Below, one piece after another: positions 34,681 through 42,708 of a stretch of 64,000 bases of DNA (within the stretch, counting starts at the first letter, position 1; every line of letters begins with the position of its first letter). The stretch spans positions 1,428,001-1,492,000 of the forward strand of contig NZ_CP129970.2 in assembly GCF_030503895.2 (NCBI RefSeq), read 5' to 3'. Position numbers and translations under genes: made by a program. Below the pieces are notes generated by a model. It was not told the DNA's origin and did no database searches. It saw nothing but the letters and a program-made list of their open reading frames with translations. This stretch comes from Marivirga arenosa. Lineage in GTDB: Bacteria; Bacteroidota; Bacteroidia; Cytophagales; Cyclobacteriaceae.

Positions 34681-36717
34681 TTAAGGTTTGTTTTTGGCTT
34701 CAAACTTTTCTTTAGCTGTTTCTAAGAAATCTACAAACTTGCTAATACTTCTTTCATAAGCAATAGGCTCCACTAATAGTTCGCCATTAGTATCGAGAAG
34801 TACATAATAAGGCTGAGCATTGTTATTAAAGCGAGTGATTTGAAAATCAGCATTTTGCTTACCCATAGTCTTTTTCACCTTACCATCATATTCACTGGTA
34901 TACCACTCACTTTTGGGCAATTCAGTTTTTTCATCCACGTATAATGCTAACATCACAAAATCATTTTTTAATCGGCTAAGTACTGCTGGGTCAGACCAAA
35001 CTCTTGCTTCCATTTCACGACAATTCACGCAACCGTGACCAGTAAAGTCTACAAAAATTGGTTTTCCTTGTTCTTTTGCACAAGCTAAAGCTTGTTCATA
35101 ATCGAAATAACCTTTTATCCCATGAGGGAAATGGAGCATATCTGCATACTTTGGATCTTCACATAATTGGTCTTCTGAACTAGATGTTACAGCGCCTCCA
35201 CTGTTTTCACGAATAAGGGTTGGTAGATCAAAATCATGTGAACTCATGGGAGGTAAATAACCTGAAAGCGCTTTTAAAGGAGCTCCAAATAATCCTGGGA
35301 TCATATAAAGTACAAAACTGAAAGTAACGATTGCTAGCATTAGTCTGCTAACTGAAAGCTTTTCTATCGGACTATCACCCGGTAATCTCAGTTTCCCTAA
35401 AAGGTAAAATCCAAGCATTCCAAAAATTACAATCCAAAGCACTAAGTAAATATCTCTGTCTAATATTCCCCAATGATAAACCTGATCGGCTATGCTTAAG
35501 AACTTTAAACCTAACGCCAATTCTAAAAAACCTAAAACCACTTTTACCGAATTCAACCATCCTCCAGATTTTGGTAAGTTATTCAACCATTCAGGGAAAA
35601 TAGCAAAAAGTGTAAATGGGATTGCGAATGCCATACTGAAGGCAAACATTCCTAATAAAGGTTTAATTACCATTCCTCCAGCGGATTCAACTAAAATACT
35701 TCCCACTATAGGTCCGGTACAGCTAAAAGAAACAAGAACTAAAGTAAAGGCCATGAAGAACACACCTCCCAAGCCTCCTTTATCAGCTTTTGCATCCACT
35801 TTATTCACAAAAGATGAAGGCAAATTGATTTCGAAAAGACCTAAAAAGGAAAGTGCAAAAATGAAAAATACCAAAAAGAAAAATACATTTGGAATCCAGT
35901 GCGTACTCAACCAGTTTGCAAACTCTGGTCCATTAATAACAGCAATGATTGTCCCTGCTACAACATAAATAACCACTATGGACAAACCATAAATTACAGC
36001 CTGACGGATAGCTCCAGCTCTTGTCTTGGCTTTACCTGTAAAAAAGGTTACCGTCATAGGAATCATGGGAAAAACGCAAGGTGTTAAAAGTGCTGCTAAA
36101 CCTGCCAAGAAGGCTACCAACATAAAGCCTAAAAGAGAATAAGGTGAAGTAGAATCTTTTTGGGTTAAGTCTAAGCCAGAATTTCCTTCTAGTTTATCTT
36201 TTCTTACTTCTTTATCTACTTTAGAGTCTTTCGCTTCGTCTTTCTTAGAAGCCAGTTTTTTACCAAATAAAAAATCATCACTGAAAGGAATACACTTCCC
36301 ATCTACATCAGAACAAACTTGGTAGCTATTACTAGTTTCTATTCTGAATGGAATTTCTTTAATGATTACCTTTTGCTGGAACTCAGCATTCTTTTTGAAA
36401 TAAGTATAATTTCCTTCCCAGATTTCATCATATCCTTCTGATGGATTTATAGGGATAATGCTATCAACTAATTGATAGGATTCATCTTCAACAAACTCAA
36501 ATTCTGTAAGCATAGGACCCAAATCAGGATCAAAGTCTGAGGAATACAAATACCAGTTTTCATCAATTTTAGCTCTAAAAGAGATAGTAGCAGTGTCTCC
36601 AACTTCTACATTTTCTTCTAAAATCGAACTTTCCCAGCTTATTGGTTTTATAACTTGTGCAAAAGAACTTTGCAAAATGGTTCCTACTAGCAGTAGACTG
36701 TATATTAAATATTTCAT
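34681..36717 (-). CDS. dsbD: Protein-disulfide reductase DsbD
   Basis: 678 residues. A signal peptide leads to an N-terminal periplasmic domain with Cys135 and Cys142 (YQVCSDVDGKC), then an eight-helix membrane domain with Cys214 (LLTPCVFPMIPM) and Cys333 (SFSCTGPI), and a C-terminal thioredoxin domain with CVNC (563-566). These three Cys pairs carry electrons from cytoplasmic thioredoxin to periplasmic targets. It can feed cytochrome c maturation and other thiol chemistry. It lies 15 kb from the ccm operon. The single start ATG at 36717 gives the signal peptide. Confidence 0.95.
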   Translation of the reverse strand: MKYLIYSLLLVGTILQSSFAQVIKPISWESSILEENVEVGDTATISFRAKIDENWYLYSSDFDPDLGPMLTEFEFVEDESYQLVDSIIPINPSEGYDEIWEGNYTYFKKNAEFQQKVIIKEIPFRIETSNSYQVCSDVDGKCIPFSDDFLFGKKLASKKDEAKDSKVDKEVRKDKLEGNSGLDLTQKDSTSPYSLLGFMLVAFLAGLAALLTPCVFPMIPMTVTFFTGKAKTRAGAIRQAVIYGLSIVVIYVVAGTIIAVINGPEFANWLSTHWIPNVFFFLVFFIFALSFLGLFEINLPSSFVNKVDAKADKGGLGGVFFMAFTLVLVSFSCTGPIVGSILVESAGGMVIKPLLGMFAFSMAFAIPFTLFAIFPEWLNNLPKSGGWLNSVKVVLGFLELALGLKFLSIADQVYHWGILDRDIYLVLWIVIFGMLGFYLLGKLRLPGDSPIEKLSVSRLMLAIVTFSFVLYMIPGLFGAPLKALSGYLPPMSSHDFDLPTLIRENSGGAVTSSSEDQLCEDPKYADMLHFPHGIKGYFDYEQALACAKEQGKPIFVDFTGHGCVNCREMEARVWSDPAVLSRLKNDFVMLALYVDEKTELPKSEWYTSEYDGKVKKTMGKQNADFQITRFNNNAQPYYVLLDTNGELLVEPIAYERSISKFVDFLETAKEKFEAKNKP

Positions 36718-36799
36718 AAACTTTTAATAACGGCTATTCGTCTTAAAAACTAAAACACGAAGATAGTTAAATTTTGTTGGAACAAATTCTATATATGTC

Positions 36800-37030
36800 A
36801 TGCAGGCGCTAAAGCAAAAATGGTTATTTTTCTCAATTTTAGGTTTAATTTTAATAGGAGCTGGCTTAAGCTTAGCAATTGATGCCGCTTTTTTCAGAAT
36901 GGATCATCCTGAAGGATGGAATTGGATTTATTATGGGACTTTTGCCCTGGTGGTCTTTAATTCTGGTATATGCTGTTATGGGCAAGGCGTTATTTATAAG
37001 GTTAAGCTTGATGCTGACAATAGAGTTTGA
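36800..37030 (+). CDS. Small two-helix membrane protein of unknown function
   Basis: 76 residues with two predicted membrane helices (about 9-30 and 43-65) separated by a short loop with Trp and His (RMDHPEGWNW). Not a family I can name; similar small proteins occur widely in Bacteroidota. Its stop codon TGA lies inside the first copy of an inverted repeat (37029-37045). A possible promoter is not clear. It faces away from dsbD. Confidence 0.6.
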   Translation: MQALKQKWLFFSILGLILIGAGLSLAIDAAFFRMDHPEGWNWIYYGTFALVVFNSGICCYGQGVIYKVKLDADNRV

Positions 37031-37115
37031 AACCTGTCAGGTTTCACATAATTAAATTCTATAATATGAATCCTTGTTCAGAATATTTATTTAAATCCTA
37101 AACCTGACAGGTTTA
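37029..37115. repeat. Paired 17-base palindromes (AAACCTGWCAGGTTT element)
   Basis: GAAACCTGTCAGGTTTC at 37029-37045 and TAAACCTGACAGGTTTA at 37099-37115, with 53 AT-rich bases between. Each is self-complementary apart from the centre, and the two are inverted copies of each other, so either two small hairpins or one 15-base stem is possible. The same unit occurs at 41478-41560 and in part at 62025-62040. Confidence 0.8.
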
Positions 37116-37165
37116 CGAATAGCCTTAGGTTTAAAGTAGTTAACAAACGATAAACTTTGTATATT

Positions 37166-37447
37166 ATGAAAGCAATTTGGAACAATCAAGTAGTAGCAGA
37201 AAGCGATGACACCATCGTGATTGAAGGCAATCATTATTTTCCGCCTCAATCGATTAAAAAGGAGTATTTTGAGAAATCAGATTATTCGAGCACCTGTCAT
37301 TGGAAAGGAACTGCTTCCTATTACTCATTAAATGTAAATGGTGATGTAAATAAGGATGCAGCATGGTACTATCCCGATGCAAAAGATTTAGCTAAAAATA
37401 TTGAAAACTATGTTGCTTTTTGGAACGGTGTAAAAGTGACAGAATAA
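37166..37447 (+). CDS. DUF427 domain protein
   Basis: From ATG 37166 the protein is 93 residues; the upstream in-frame TTG at 37157 is less likely. It is all DUF427: KAIWNNQVVAESDDTIVIEGNHYFPP and the conserved CHWKGTASYYSL, AAWYYPDAK. The fold is a small beta-barrel, role unknown; some fungal and bacterial members act with oxidoreductases. It starts 10 bases before the potassium channel gene ends its leader, so it and the channel gene are likely one transcript. Confidence 0.85.
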   Translation: MKAIWNNQVVAESDDTIVIEGNHYFPPQSIKKEYFEKSDYSSTCHWKGTASYYSLNVNGDVNKDAAWYYPDAKDLAKNIENYVAFWNGVKVTE

Positions 37448-37457
37448 ATTTTCGAAT

Positions 37458-38465
37458 ATGCAAACTGCTTTAATGAAGCTCTTTTATGCTTTTGCATTTA
37501 TAATTATTAGTATTCTGCTAGGGAGTTTTGGCTATATGCTGATTGAAAATTATAATTTTAGGGATGGCGTTTACATGTCAGTCATTACCTTTTCTACCGT
37601 AGGCTTTCAAGAAGTACAGCCCCTAAGTGATGATGGGAAATTATTTACCGTATTCTATATTATTATAAATTTGGGCTTATTTGCCTATACTGCTTCAGTA
37701 ATTTCTTCTTATTTATTTGAAGGCAGGTTTAGAGAAATATATAAAACTTATACCGATAGAAAAGCTTTGAAAAAATTGAACAATCATATTATTATATGTG
37801 GCTTTGGAAAAAATGGAGAGATTGCTGGAAGCGGTCTTAGACATTCTAATAAAGAACTTTTATTTATTGAGAAGAATGCTGATTTAATTAATAATTACAA
37901 TAATGAGAAAGGCTATCAATTTCTACATGGTGATGCAGTTTTAGAATCTGTATTAATAGAGGCAGGAGTGGAAAGAGCCAGCACTTTAATCACCACCTTG
38001 CCAAGCGATGCAGATAATGTATTTATCACTTTAACTGCTAAAGAAATAAACCCGCAAATTCAAATTATAGCCAAGGCCACCGAGAGAAATACTGAAAAGA
38101 AACTGCGCAGAGCGGGTGCCGATCATATTGTGATGCCTGATCGAGTGGGAGGTTCTTATATGGCTTCATTAGTGACCAAACCAAGTGTAGTTGAATTTCT
38201 TGAATTATTAAATGGAGATCAACAATCAGAATATTCTTTAGAAGAAATTAATCATAATCTGTTAAAAGATGAATTCAAAAATTTATCTATAGGCGAAATG
38301 GATGTGAAAAACAAAACGGGAGCTACTGTTTTGGCATTTAAAGACAAAAAACAAGGTTTTGTTTTTAATCCTAATTCAGAGGTAAAATGTAATGAAGGAG
38401 ATGTATTGATTTTGTTAGGGGATAAAAAATCAATACAAGCGTTTAAAGATAAGTTTGTAGGATAA
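37458..38465 (+). CDS. Two-helix potassium channel with RCK (TrkA-N/TrkA-C) domains
   Basis: 335 residues: two membrane helices (about 8-28 and 68-90) around a pore loop with filter TVGFQE (about 48-53), where TVGYGD is usual, then a TrkA-N domain starting HIIICGFGKNGEIAG (NAD-type binding) and a TrkA-C domain at the end (RVGGSYMASL... GDVLILLGDKKSIQAF). It should be a ligand-gated K+ channel that forms a tetramer. Gln in place of Gly in the filter is worth noting; Phe for Tyr is seen in other channels. It follows DUF427 by 10 bases. Confidence 0.88.
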   Translation: MQTALMKLFYAFAFIIISILLGSFGYMLIENYNFRDGVYMSVITFSTVGFQEVQPLSDDGKLFTVFYIIINLGLFAYTASVISSYLFEGRFREIYKTYTDRKALKKLNNHIIICGFGKNGEIAGSGLRHSNKELLFIEKNADLINNYNNEKGYQFLHGDAVLESVLIEAGVERASTLITTLPSDADNVFITLTAKEINPQIQIIAKATERNTEKKLRRAGADHIVMPDRVGGSYMASLVTKPSVVEFLELLNGDQQSEYSLEEINHNLLKDEFKNLSIGEMDVKNKTGATVLAFKDKKQGFVFNPNSEVKCNEGDVLILLGDKKSIQAFKDKFVG

Positions 38466-38491
38466 GGAGAGGGCTATTTCAACCCACTCCT
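38465..38491. terminator. Imperfect hairpin between convergent genes
   Basis: AGGAGAGGG (38465-38473) pairs with CCCACTCCT (38483-38491), one mismatch, loop of 9. It starts on the channel gene stop codon and precedes TT and A-rich sequence. Could stop both convergent transcripts. Confidence 0.5.
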
Positions 38492-38502
38492 TTACTAAAA
38501 TT

Positions 38503-39822
38503 TTAAAACACACCATCATTCAGCCTTTTTAAGGCTTCTGATTTATATTGGGTATCCACAACAATTGAAATATTATGACGACTACCTCCATAAGAAATCA
38601 TTCTTACGGGTACGTCCTGAAGGGCAGCAAATATTTTACTGACTAATCCTGGCTTTTCAGCCACCATATTACCTACCAGACAAATAATACTTTGTTCCTG
38701 ATCCACTTCCACTTCACCGAATGGTCTTAACTCACTTAAAATACTATCTAAATAGTATATATTATCGATGGTTACTGAAATGGCTACCTCAGAAGTAGTA
38801 ATTACATCAATTGGCGTTTTATACTTCTCAAAAATTTCAAATACTCTTCTTAGGAAACCATAAGCCATTAACATTCGAAGTGATTTCACTTTAATTGCGA
38901 TAATCCCATCCTTAGCCGCAATAGCTTTTATGCCTTCTCCAGCACCTTCTTTCGTATGAATTAATGTGCCAGGCGCTTCGGGTTTCATGGTATTTTTCAA
39001 ACGAACAGGAATGGTCCTTTTTTGTGCTGGCCTAATACATGAGGGATGTAAAATTTTTGCCCCAAAATAGGCGAGCTCCGCTGCTTCTTCAAAAGAAAGC
39101 TCAGGAATGCTAAAAGTATTATCAACAACTCTTGGGTCGTTATTATGCATACCGTCAATATCCGTCCAAATTTGGATTTCATCCGCATTGAGTGCAGCTC
39201 CTACCAATGAGGCAGTATAGTCACTTCCTCCTCTTTGTAAGTTGTCAATATTCCCTTCAGCATTTCTGCAAATATAGCCTTGGGTAATAATTAAATTTTT
39301 CTCTGCTGGTAATTTCACCAATATATCAGACAGCTCTTTATTGATGAAGGCTTCATCTGGCTCACTAAAAGCATCCGTACGAACAAAATCCAATGCATTA
39401 ATTAAAGCGCTATTTAATTGATGCTCCTGCAAATGAAGATGGAATATGTTGGTTGACATTAATTCTCCTTGAGCCAATAATTCTTTATCGATAGCATTGG
39501 TAAAGGCTATTTCTAAACAGCCTTTTACGAAGGCCATGCTTTCAGCTACAATTTCATTCGCCTTTTTCTTGAAAATTTCTGTTTCAAAAAGCTCTTCAAT
39601 AAATTCATCATAGCGCTTTTGAAGCTTTTTGATCGTTTTCTGAGCTAAATCAGTTTCTTTCTTTCTTAACCTTTCGCCAATTTCAACTAAGGTATTGGTA
39701 ACGCCACTTAATGCAGAAAGTACTATCAGTTTTTTATTTTGATCATTCGTGATAATTTCACGAATCTGATTCATTCCTTGAGGAGTACCAACCGAGGTAC
39801 CACCAAATTTCAATACAATCAT
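38503..39822 (-). CDS. lysC: Aspartokinase
   Basis: 439 residues. N-terminal kinase domain starts [14 protein letters not shown] and includes [29 protein letters not shown]-terminal region has two ACT domains (about 300-439), with VAISVTIDN and [14 protein letters not shown]. It makes aspartyl phosphate for lysine, threonine and methionine synthesis. The ACT part suggests feedback control by one of these amino acids, which one cannot be told. The start overlaps the stop of ribH by four bases. It is a single-function enzyme, without a homoserine dehydrogenase domain. Confidence 0.93.
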   Translation of the reverse strand: MIVLKFGGTSVGTPQGMNQIREIITNDQNKKLIVLSALSGVTNTLVEIGERLRKKETDLAQKTIKKLQKRYDEFIEELFETEIFKKKANEIVAESMAFVKGCLEIAFTNAIDKELLAQGELMSTNIFHLHLQEHQLNSALINALDFVRTDAFSEPDEAFINKELSDILVKLPAEKNLIITQGYICRNAEGNIDNLQRGGSDYTASLVGAALNADEIQIWTDIDGMHNNDPRVVDNTFSIPELSFEEAAELAYFGAKILHPSCIRPAQKRTIPVRLKNTMKPEAPGTLIHTKEGAGEGIKAIAAKDGIIAIKVKSLRMLMAYGFLRRVFEIFEKYKTPIDVITTSEVAISVTIDNIYYLDSILSELRPFGEVEVDQEQSIICLVGNMVAEKPGLVSKIFAALQDVPVRMISYGGSRHNISIVVDTQYKSEALKRLNDGVF

Positions 39823-40307
39823 AATCCTTTAGCTAATCCTAACATTTTTAATGCTGTAAATGCAGCTTCATCACCTTTGTTTCCATGCTTTCCACCTGCA
39901 CGATCTAAGGCTTGCTGCTGAGTATTAGGCGTAAGAACACCAAAAATCACAGGTTTGTTATATTTCAAACTTACATTCGTTATGCCATGAGCTACTGCAT
40001 CGCAAATGAAGTCGAAGTGACGCGTTTCGCCTTGAATTACACAGCCCAAGCATATTACCGCATCAATATCTTCTTTTTCTGCCATCCACTGTGCTCCTAA
40101 GCTTAATTCAAAGCTTCCAGGAACATAATGCTTTTGAATATTCTCTTTAGGAATTCCGTTTTCAATTAAGCTTTCATATGCTCCATTGTATAATGATTCA
40201 GTTACTTCTTCATTCCATTCTGAGACTACAATTGCAAATTTTTTGTCTTGCAAACCTTTCATGTTTTTACCAGAATGCGTACTTAAGTTTTTTAAGTTAG
40301 ATGCCAT
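39819..40307 (-). CDS. ribH: 6,7-dimethyl-8-ribityllumazine synthase
   Basis: 162 residues, lumazine synthase fold. Conserved segments: VVSEWNEEVTESLYNGA, VPGSFELSLGAQWMAE, GCVIQGETRHFDFICDAVAHGI (catalytic His) and PVIFGVLTPNTQQQALDRAGGKHGNKG. It condenses ribityl-aminouracil with dihydroxybutanone phosphate in riboflavin synthesis. N-terminal 15 residues are extra. Four-base overlap with lysC. No FMN riboswitch is apparent upstream, where a repeat element and a terminator fill the gap (40308-40617). Confidence 0.95.
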   Translation of the reverse strand: MASNLKNLSTHSGKNMKGLQDKKFAIVVSEWNEEVTESLYNGAYESLIENGIPKENIQKHYVPGSFELSLGAQWMAEKEDIDAVICLGCVIQGETRHFDFICDAVAHGITNVSLKYNKPVIFGVLTPNTQQQALDRAGGKHGNKGDEAAFTALKMLGLAKGL

Positions 40308-40365
40308 ATTATTATATTTTATTCAGTATAAAAGTCTTATTTAAAACTAAATTGTCAGCCACAAG

Positions 40366-40483
40366 ACACCCCTATAATCCCCTAAAGGGGATACTCACAC
40401 AGGTTTAATTTAGTTGATAATCATTTATGTTTACCTAATCCCACTATCTTTGAATCTCCCCCCTCGAGGGGGATAGGGGGTGT
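40366..40483. repeat. Inverted pair of C/G-rich palindromic units
   Basis: Left unit 40366-40392 (ACACCCCTATAATCCCC then TAAAGGGGAT) and right unit 40454-40483 (ATCTCCCCCCTCGAGGGGG then ATAGGGGGTGT) are inverted, imperfect copies. Each also holds its own palindrome: CCCCTAAAGGGG at 40379-40390 and CCCCCTCGAGGGGG at 40460-40473. Its high GC stands out from the AT-rich surroundings. Similar units recur between genes in other Bacteroidota genomes as I remember; no protein is coded. Confidence 0.7.
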
Positions 40484-40560
40484 AATTTATTAATTTCAAA
40501 TTCTCAGCTCATAGTTTTCAATCTATTTGCTGTATGGATAGTTTATTTTGTATTATCAAT

Positions 40561-40595
40561 AAAAAAGGGACAGATTTTTCAACCTGTCCCCTTTT
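40561..40595 (-). terminator. Terminator of the TPR gene
   Basis: Stem GGGACAG (40567-40573) / CTGTCCC (40584-40590) with loop ATTTTTCAAC and A-run/T-run flanks, extended by AAAA/TTTT pairing. Read leftwards it follows the TPR gene stop (40618) by 23 bases and ends in a U-run. It probably works in both directions. Confidence 0.8.
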
Positions 40596-40617
40596 AGCAA
40601 TTCATTTATATATTAAA

Positions 40618-41319
40618 TTAGTTTTGAGCCTCTAAACGGGACAGGTATTTTTGTGCATCTGCCTTATGTTTGGACTCACTGTAATCTTCTACGATCTTTT
40701 TATAGCTTTCTATAGCTGCAGCATTGTCATTAGCTTTTTCGTTAGCTAAGCCTTGCTTTAATAAATATAATGGGCTGAACTCATCATTTGATTTGTATGA
40801 AGCAGCTTTGGCATACTCATCAGCAGCAATAGAATAATTTCCTAACTCCATATATGCATCACCTACTAAAGCATACGCTCTAGCTTGTATTAATAAGTCA
40901 TCACTACTAAAGCTTTCTAAATAGTCAATTGCAGTTTCAAACTGGCCTTGTTGTAAGTATATATTACCTAAGTAGAAGTTCGCTAGGTTAGCTGCTTTTG
41001 TAGAACCATAATCTTCTACTATCGCTAAAAAGCCAAAGTTATTACCATCACCATTTAAGGCTAGGTCGTACTCTCCATTTTCAAACCAATATACCGACTG
41101 GAACATTTCTTTTTGAGCTTCCTCATTCAAATTGTTCATATAATAACGGTAACCAAAAAAAGCTACAATGATTAAGGCGATGATCCCGCCCAAACCGAAA
41201 ACCACTTTCTTATTGTTTTCTATGAATTGTTCAGTTTTAGAAAGTTGTTGAGCTAATACCTCAGGATTTTCGTAAAACTCAGAACTTTGTTCCTTCTGTC
41301 TAGTTTTTGTTTTTGCCAT
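40618..41319 (-). CDS. Membrane-anchored TPR protein (YfgM-like)
   Basis: 233 residues. A charged N-terminus (about 1-42) precedes one membrane helix (about 43-60: VVFGLGGIIALIIVAFFGYRYY), then TPR-like helices to the end (ANLANFYLGNIYLQQGQFETAIDYLESF, LVGDAYMELGNYSIAADEYAKAAS). The layout is that of YfgM/tetratricopeptide_21 proteins, which help chaperone exported proteins at the membrane. The promoter is well defined just upstream and a terminator lies just after, so it is a single-gene unit. Confidence 0.8.
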   Translation of the reverse strand: MAKTKTRQKEQSSEFYENPEVLAQQLSKTEQFIENNKKVVFGLGGIIALIIVAFFGYRYYMNNLNEEAQKEMFQSVYWFENGEYDLALNGDGNNFGFLAIVEDYGSTKAANLANFYLGNIYLQQGQFETAIDYLESFSSDDLLIQARAYALVGDAYMELGNYSIAADEYAKAASYKSNDEFSPLYLLKQGLANEKANDNAAAIESYKKIVEDYSESKHKADAQKYLSRLEAQN

Positions 41320-41338
41320 TGACTCTACTTTAAGACCG

Positions 41339-41371
41339 CAAAGCTATAAAAATTTATTTATTATTACCCAA
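41339..41371 (-). promoter_or_regulatory. Promoter of the TPR gene
   Basis: TTG (41371-41369), 22 bases, TAGCTTTG (41346-41339), ending 19 bases before the ATG at 41319. Full match of both boxes with a slightly long gap. Confidence 0.6.
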
Positions 41372-41477
41372 TTTGTTGCTTTATTAGTTTAAAGTATTGG
41401 GATTTAAATCCATTAAAATAAGTGATGTGGAATTTTAGTTATATAGTTTAATTGCAAACTTTTGATTTTATAAAAAT

Positions 41478-41560
41478 TAAACCTGTCAGGTTTACTCATT
41501 CTAAAGATTTCATCTGTATTAATAACTTAGATGGTATTACAAACTGAAACCTGACAGGTA
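41478..41560. repeat. Second AAACCTGWCAGGTTT pair
   Basis: TAAACCTGTCAGGTTTA at 41478-41494 and AAACCTGACAGGTA at 41547-41560, 52 bases apart, the same inverted arrangement and nearly the same gap as at 37029-37115. The second copy has lost the end of its right arm. Lies in the leader-free gap between pdhA and the TPR gene. Confidence 0.75.
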
Positions 41561-41579
41561 TATTAGTAATTAAGTATTA

Positions 41580-42599
41580 TTAATCCACTATAAAAGGATA
41601 ATCTTCTTGAGCGTATACATCTTTATATACCTCATCCACAGAAGGGAAATCTGATTCTTCAGCAAATTTCACGCATTCTTTTACGATCTCCTTTTGTTCG
41701 TTATCTATTTCTTTAAGCTCCTCCTCAGTAGCATATTTATTTTTCAAAATAGCTTGTTTAGCTTGCTCTATAGGATCTTTTGCCTTGTATTCTTCTAACT
41801 CTTCTTTTGTTCTATATTTCGCAGGATCTGACATAGAGTGACCTTTATAACGGTAAGTTCTGAACTCCAATAATGTTGGACCTTCTCCTTTTCTTGCTCT
41901 TTCCGCTGCTTCAGCTACTGCATTATGAACGTTTTCAACATTCATAGCATCCACTCCTTTTGATGGCATATCATATGCTTCACCTAAAGTATGTAATTCG
42001 GTTACATTTGAAGTTCTTTTAACAGAAGTACCCATTGCATATCCATTATTTTCAATAGCGAAAATAACCGGCAATTTCATGCTCATGGCCATGTTTAAAG
42101 CTTCGTGAAAAGCACCTTGTCTTACTGCACCATCACCCATATAGGTGATACATACATTGTCAGTCCCTTTATATTGCTCAGAAAAGGCAATACCAGCACC
42201 CAAAGGAATTTGACCCCCTACAATACCATGGCCTCCAAAGAAATGGTTTTCTTTATCAAACATGTGCATAGATCCACCTTTACCTTTAGAAACACCCGTT
42301 TCTTTTCCGTAAAGCTCCGCCATTACTGCTTTAGGGTCTGTCCCTAAACCAATTGGATGTGCGTGATCTCTATAGGCTGTAATATATTTATCTCCTTTTT
42401 TTAATGCACTGACCGCTCCAGCCACACAAGCTTCCTGACCAATATACAAGTGGCAGAAACCACTGATTTTTTGCTGACCATATAACTGACCAGATTTCTC
42501 CTCAAATCTTCTCATTAAAGACATGCTTCTGAACCATTCCATATAAGTTTCTTTATCGAAACTCTTCTTATTGGCAGCTTTAGATTTCTTTGTAGCCAT
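41580..42599 (-). CDS. pdhA: Pyruvate dehydrogenase E1 component, alpha subunit
   Basis: 339 residues, the standard size. Thiamine diphosphate motif GDGAVRQGAFHEALNMA (about 150-166) and the phosphorylation-loop region YRYKGHSMSDPAKYRTKEEL are conserved; GGSMHMFDKENHFFGGHGIVGGQIPLGAGIA precedes them. With an E1 beta subunit and E2/E3 (not in window) it makes acetyl-CoA from pyruvate. The N-terminal 15 residues are Lys-rich. The gene stands alone, divergent from recF. Confidence 0.94.
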   Translation of the reverse strand: MATKKSKAANKKSFDKETYMEWFRSMSLMRRFEEKSGQLYGQQKISGFCHLYIGQEACVAGAVSALKKGDKYITAYRDHAHPIGLGTDPKAVMAELYGKETGVSKGKGGSMHMFDKENHFFGGHGIVGGQIPLGAGIAFSEQYKGTDNVCITYMGDGAVRQGAFHEALNMAMSMKLPVIFAIENNGYAMGTSVKRTSNVTELHTLGEAYDMPSKGVDAMNVENVHNAVAEAAERARKGEGPTLLEFRTYRYKGHSMSDPAKYRTKEELEEYKAKDPIEQAKQAILKNKYATEEELKEIDNEQKEIVKECVKFAEESDFPSVDEVYKDVYAQEDYPFIVD

Positions 42600-42648
42600 A
42601 ATGCTTTTTCTTTTATCTATGAATTTCTTTCGTCACAAAAGAATAACT

Positions 42649-42656
42649 TAACTTTG
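42649..42656 (+). promoter_or_regulatory. -7 promoter element of recF
   Basis: TAACTTTG matches TAnnTTTG, 53 bases before the ATG at 42709. The upstream -33 half is only TTTC-like, so support is partial. Confidence 0.4.
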
Positions 42657-42708
42657 TTAATCTTGTTCCGGGATGCGAAAATAACGAAAAAACCCACAAG
42701 TGCGAAAA

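Noticed and set aside
35492-35968. 158-codon frame on the plus strand opposite dsbD
   Set aside because: It lies wholly within the membrane part of dsbD, is Lys/Asn/Pro-rich and resembles no family; an antisense artefact.
40308-40617. FMN riboswitch upstream of ribH
   Set aside because: Upstream of the ribH start the gap shows only the GC-rich inverted repeat and a terminator; the conserved riboswitch core was not found.
37029-41560. CRISPR array formed by the AAACCTG repeats
   Set aside because: Only two copies per site, in inverted sense, with sites 4 kb apart and no cas gene.
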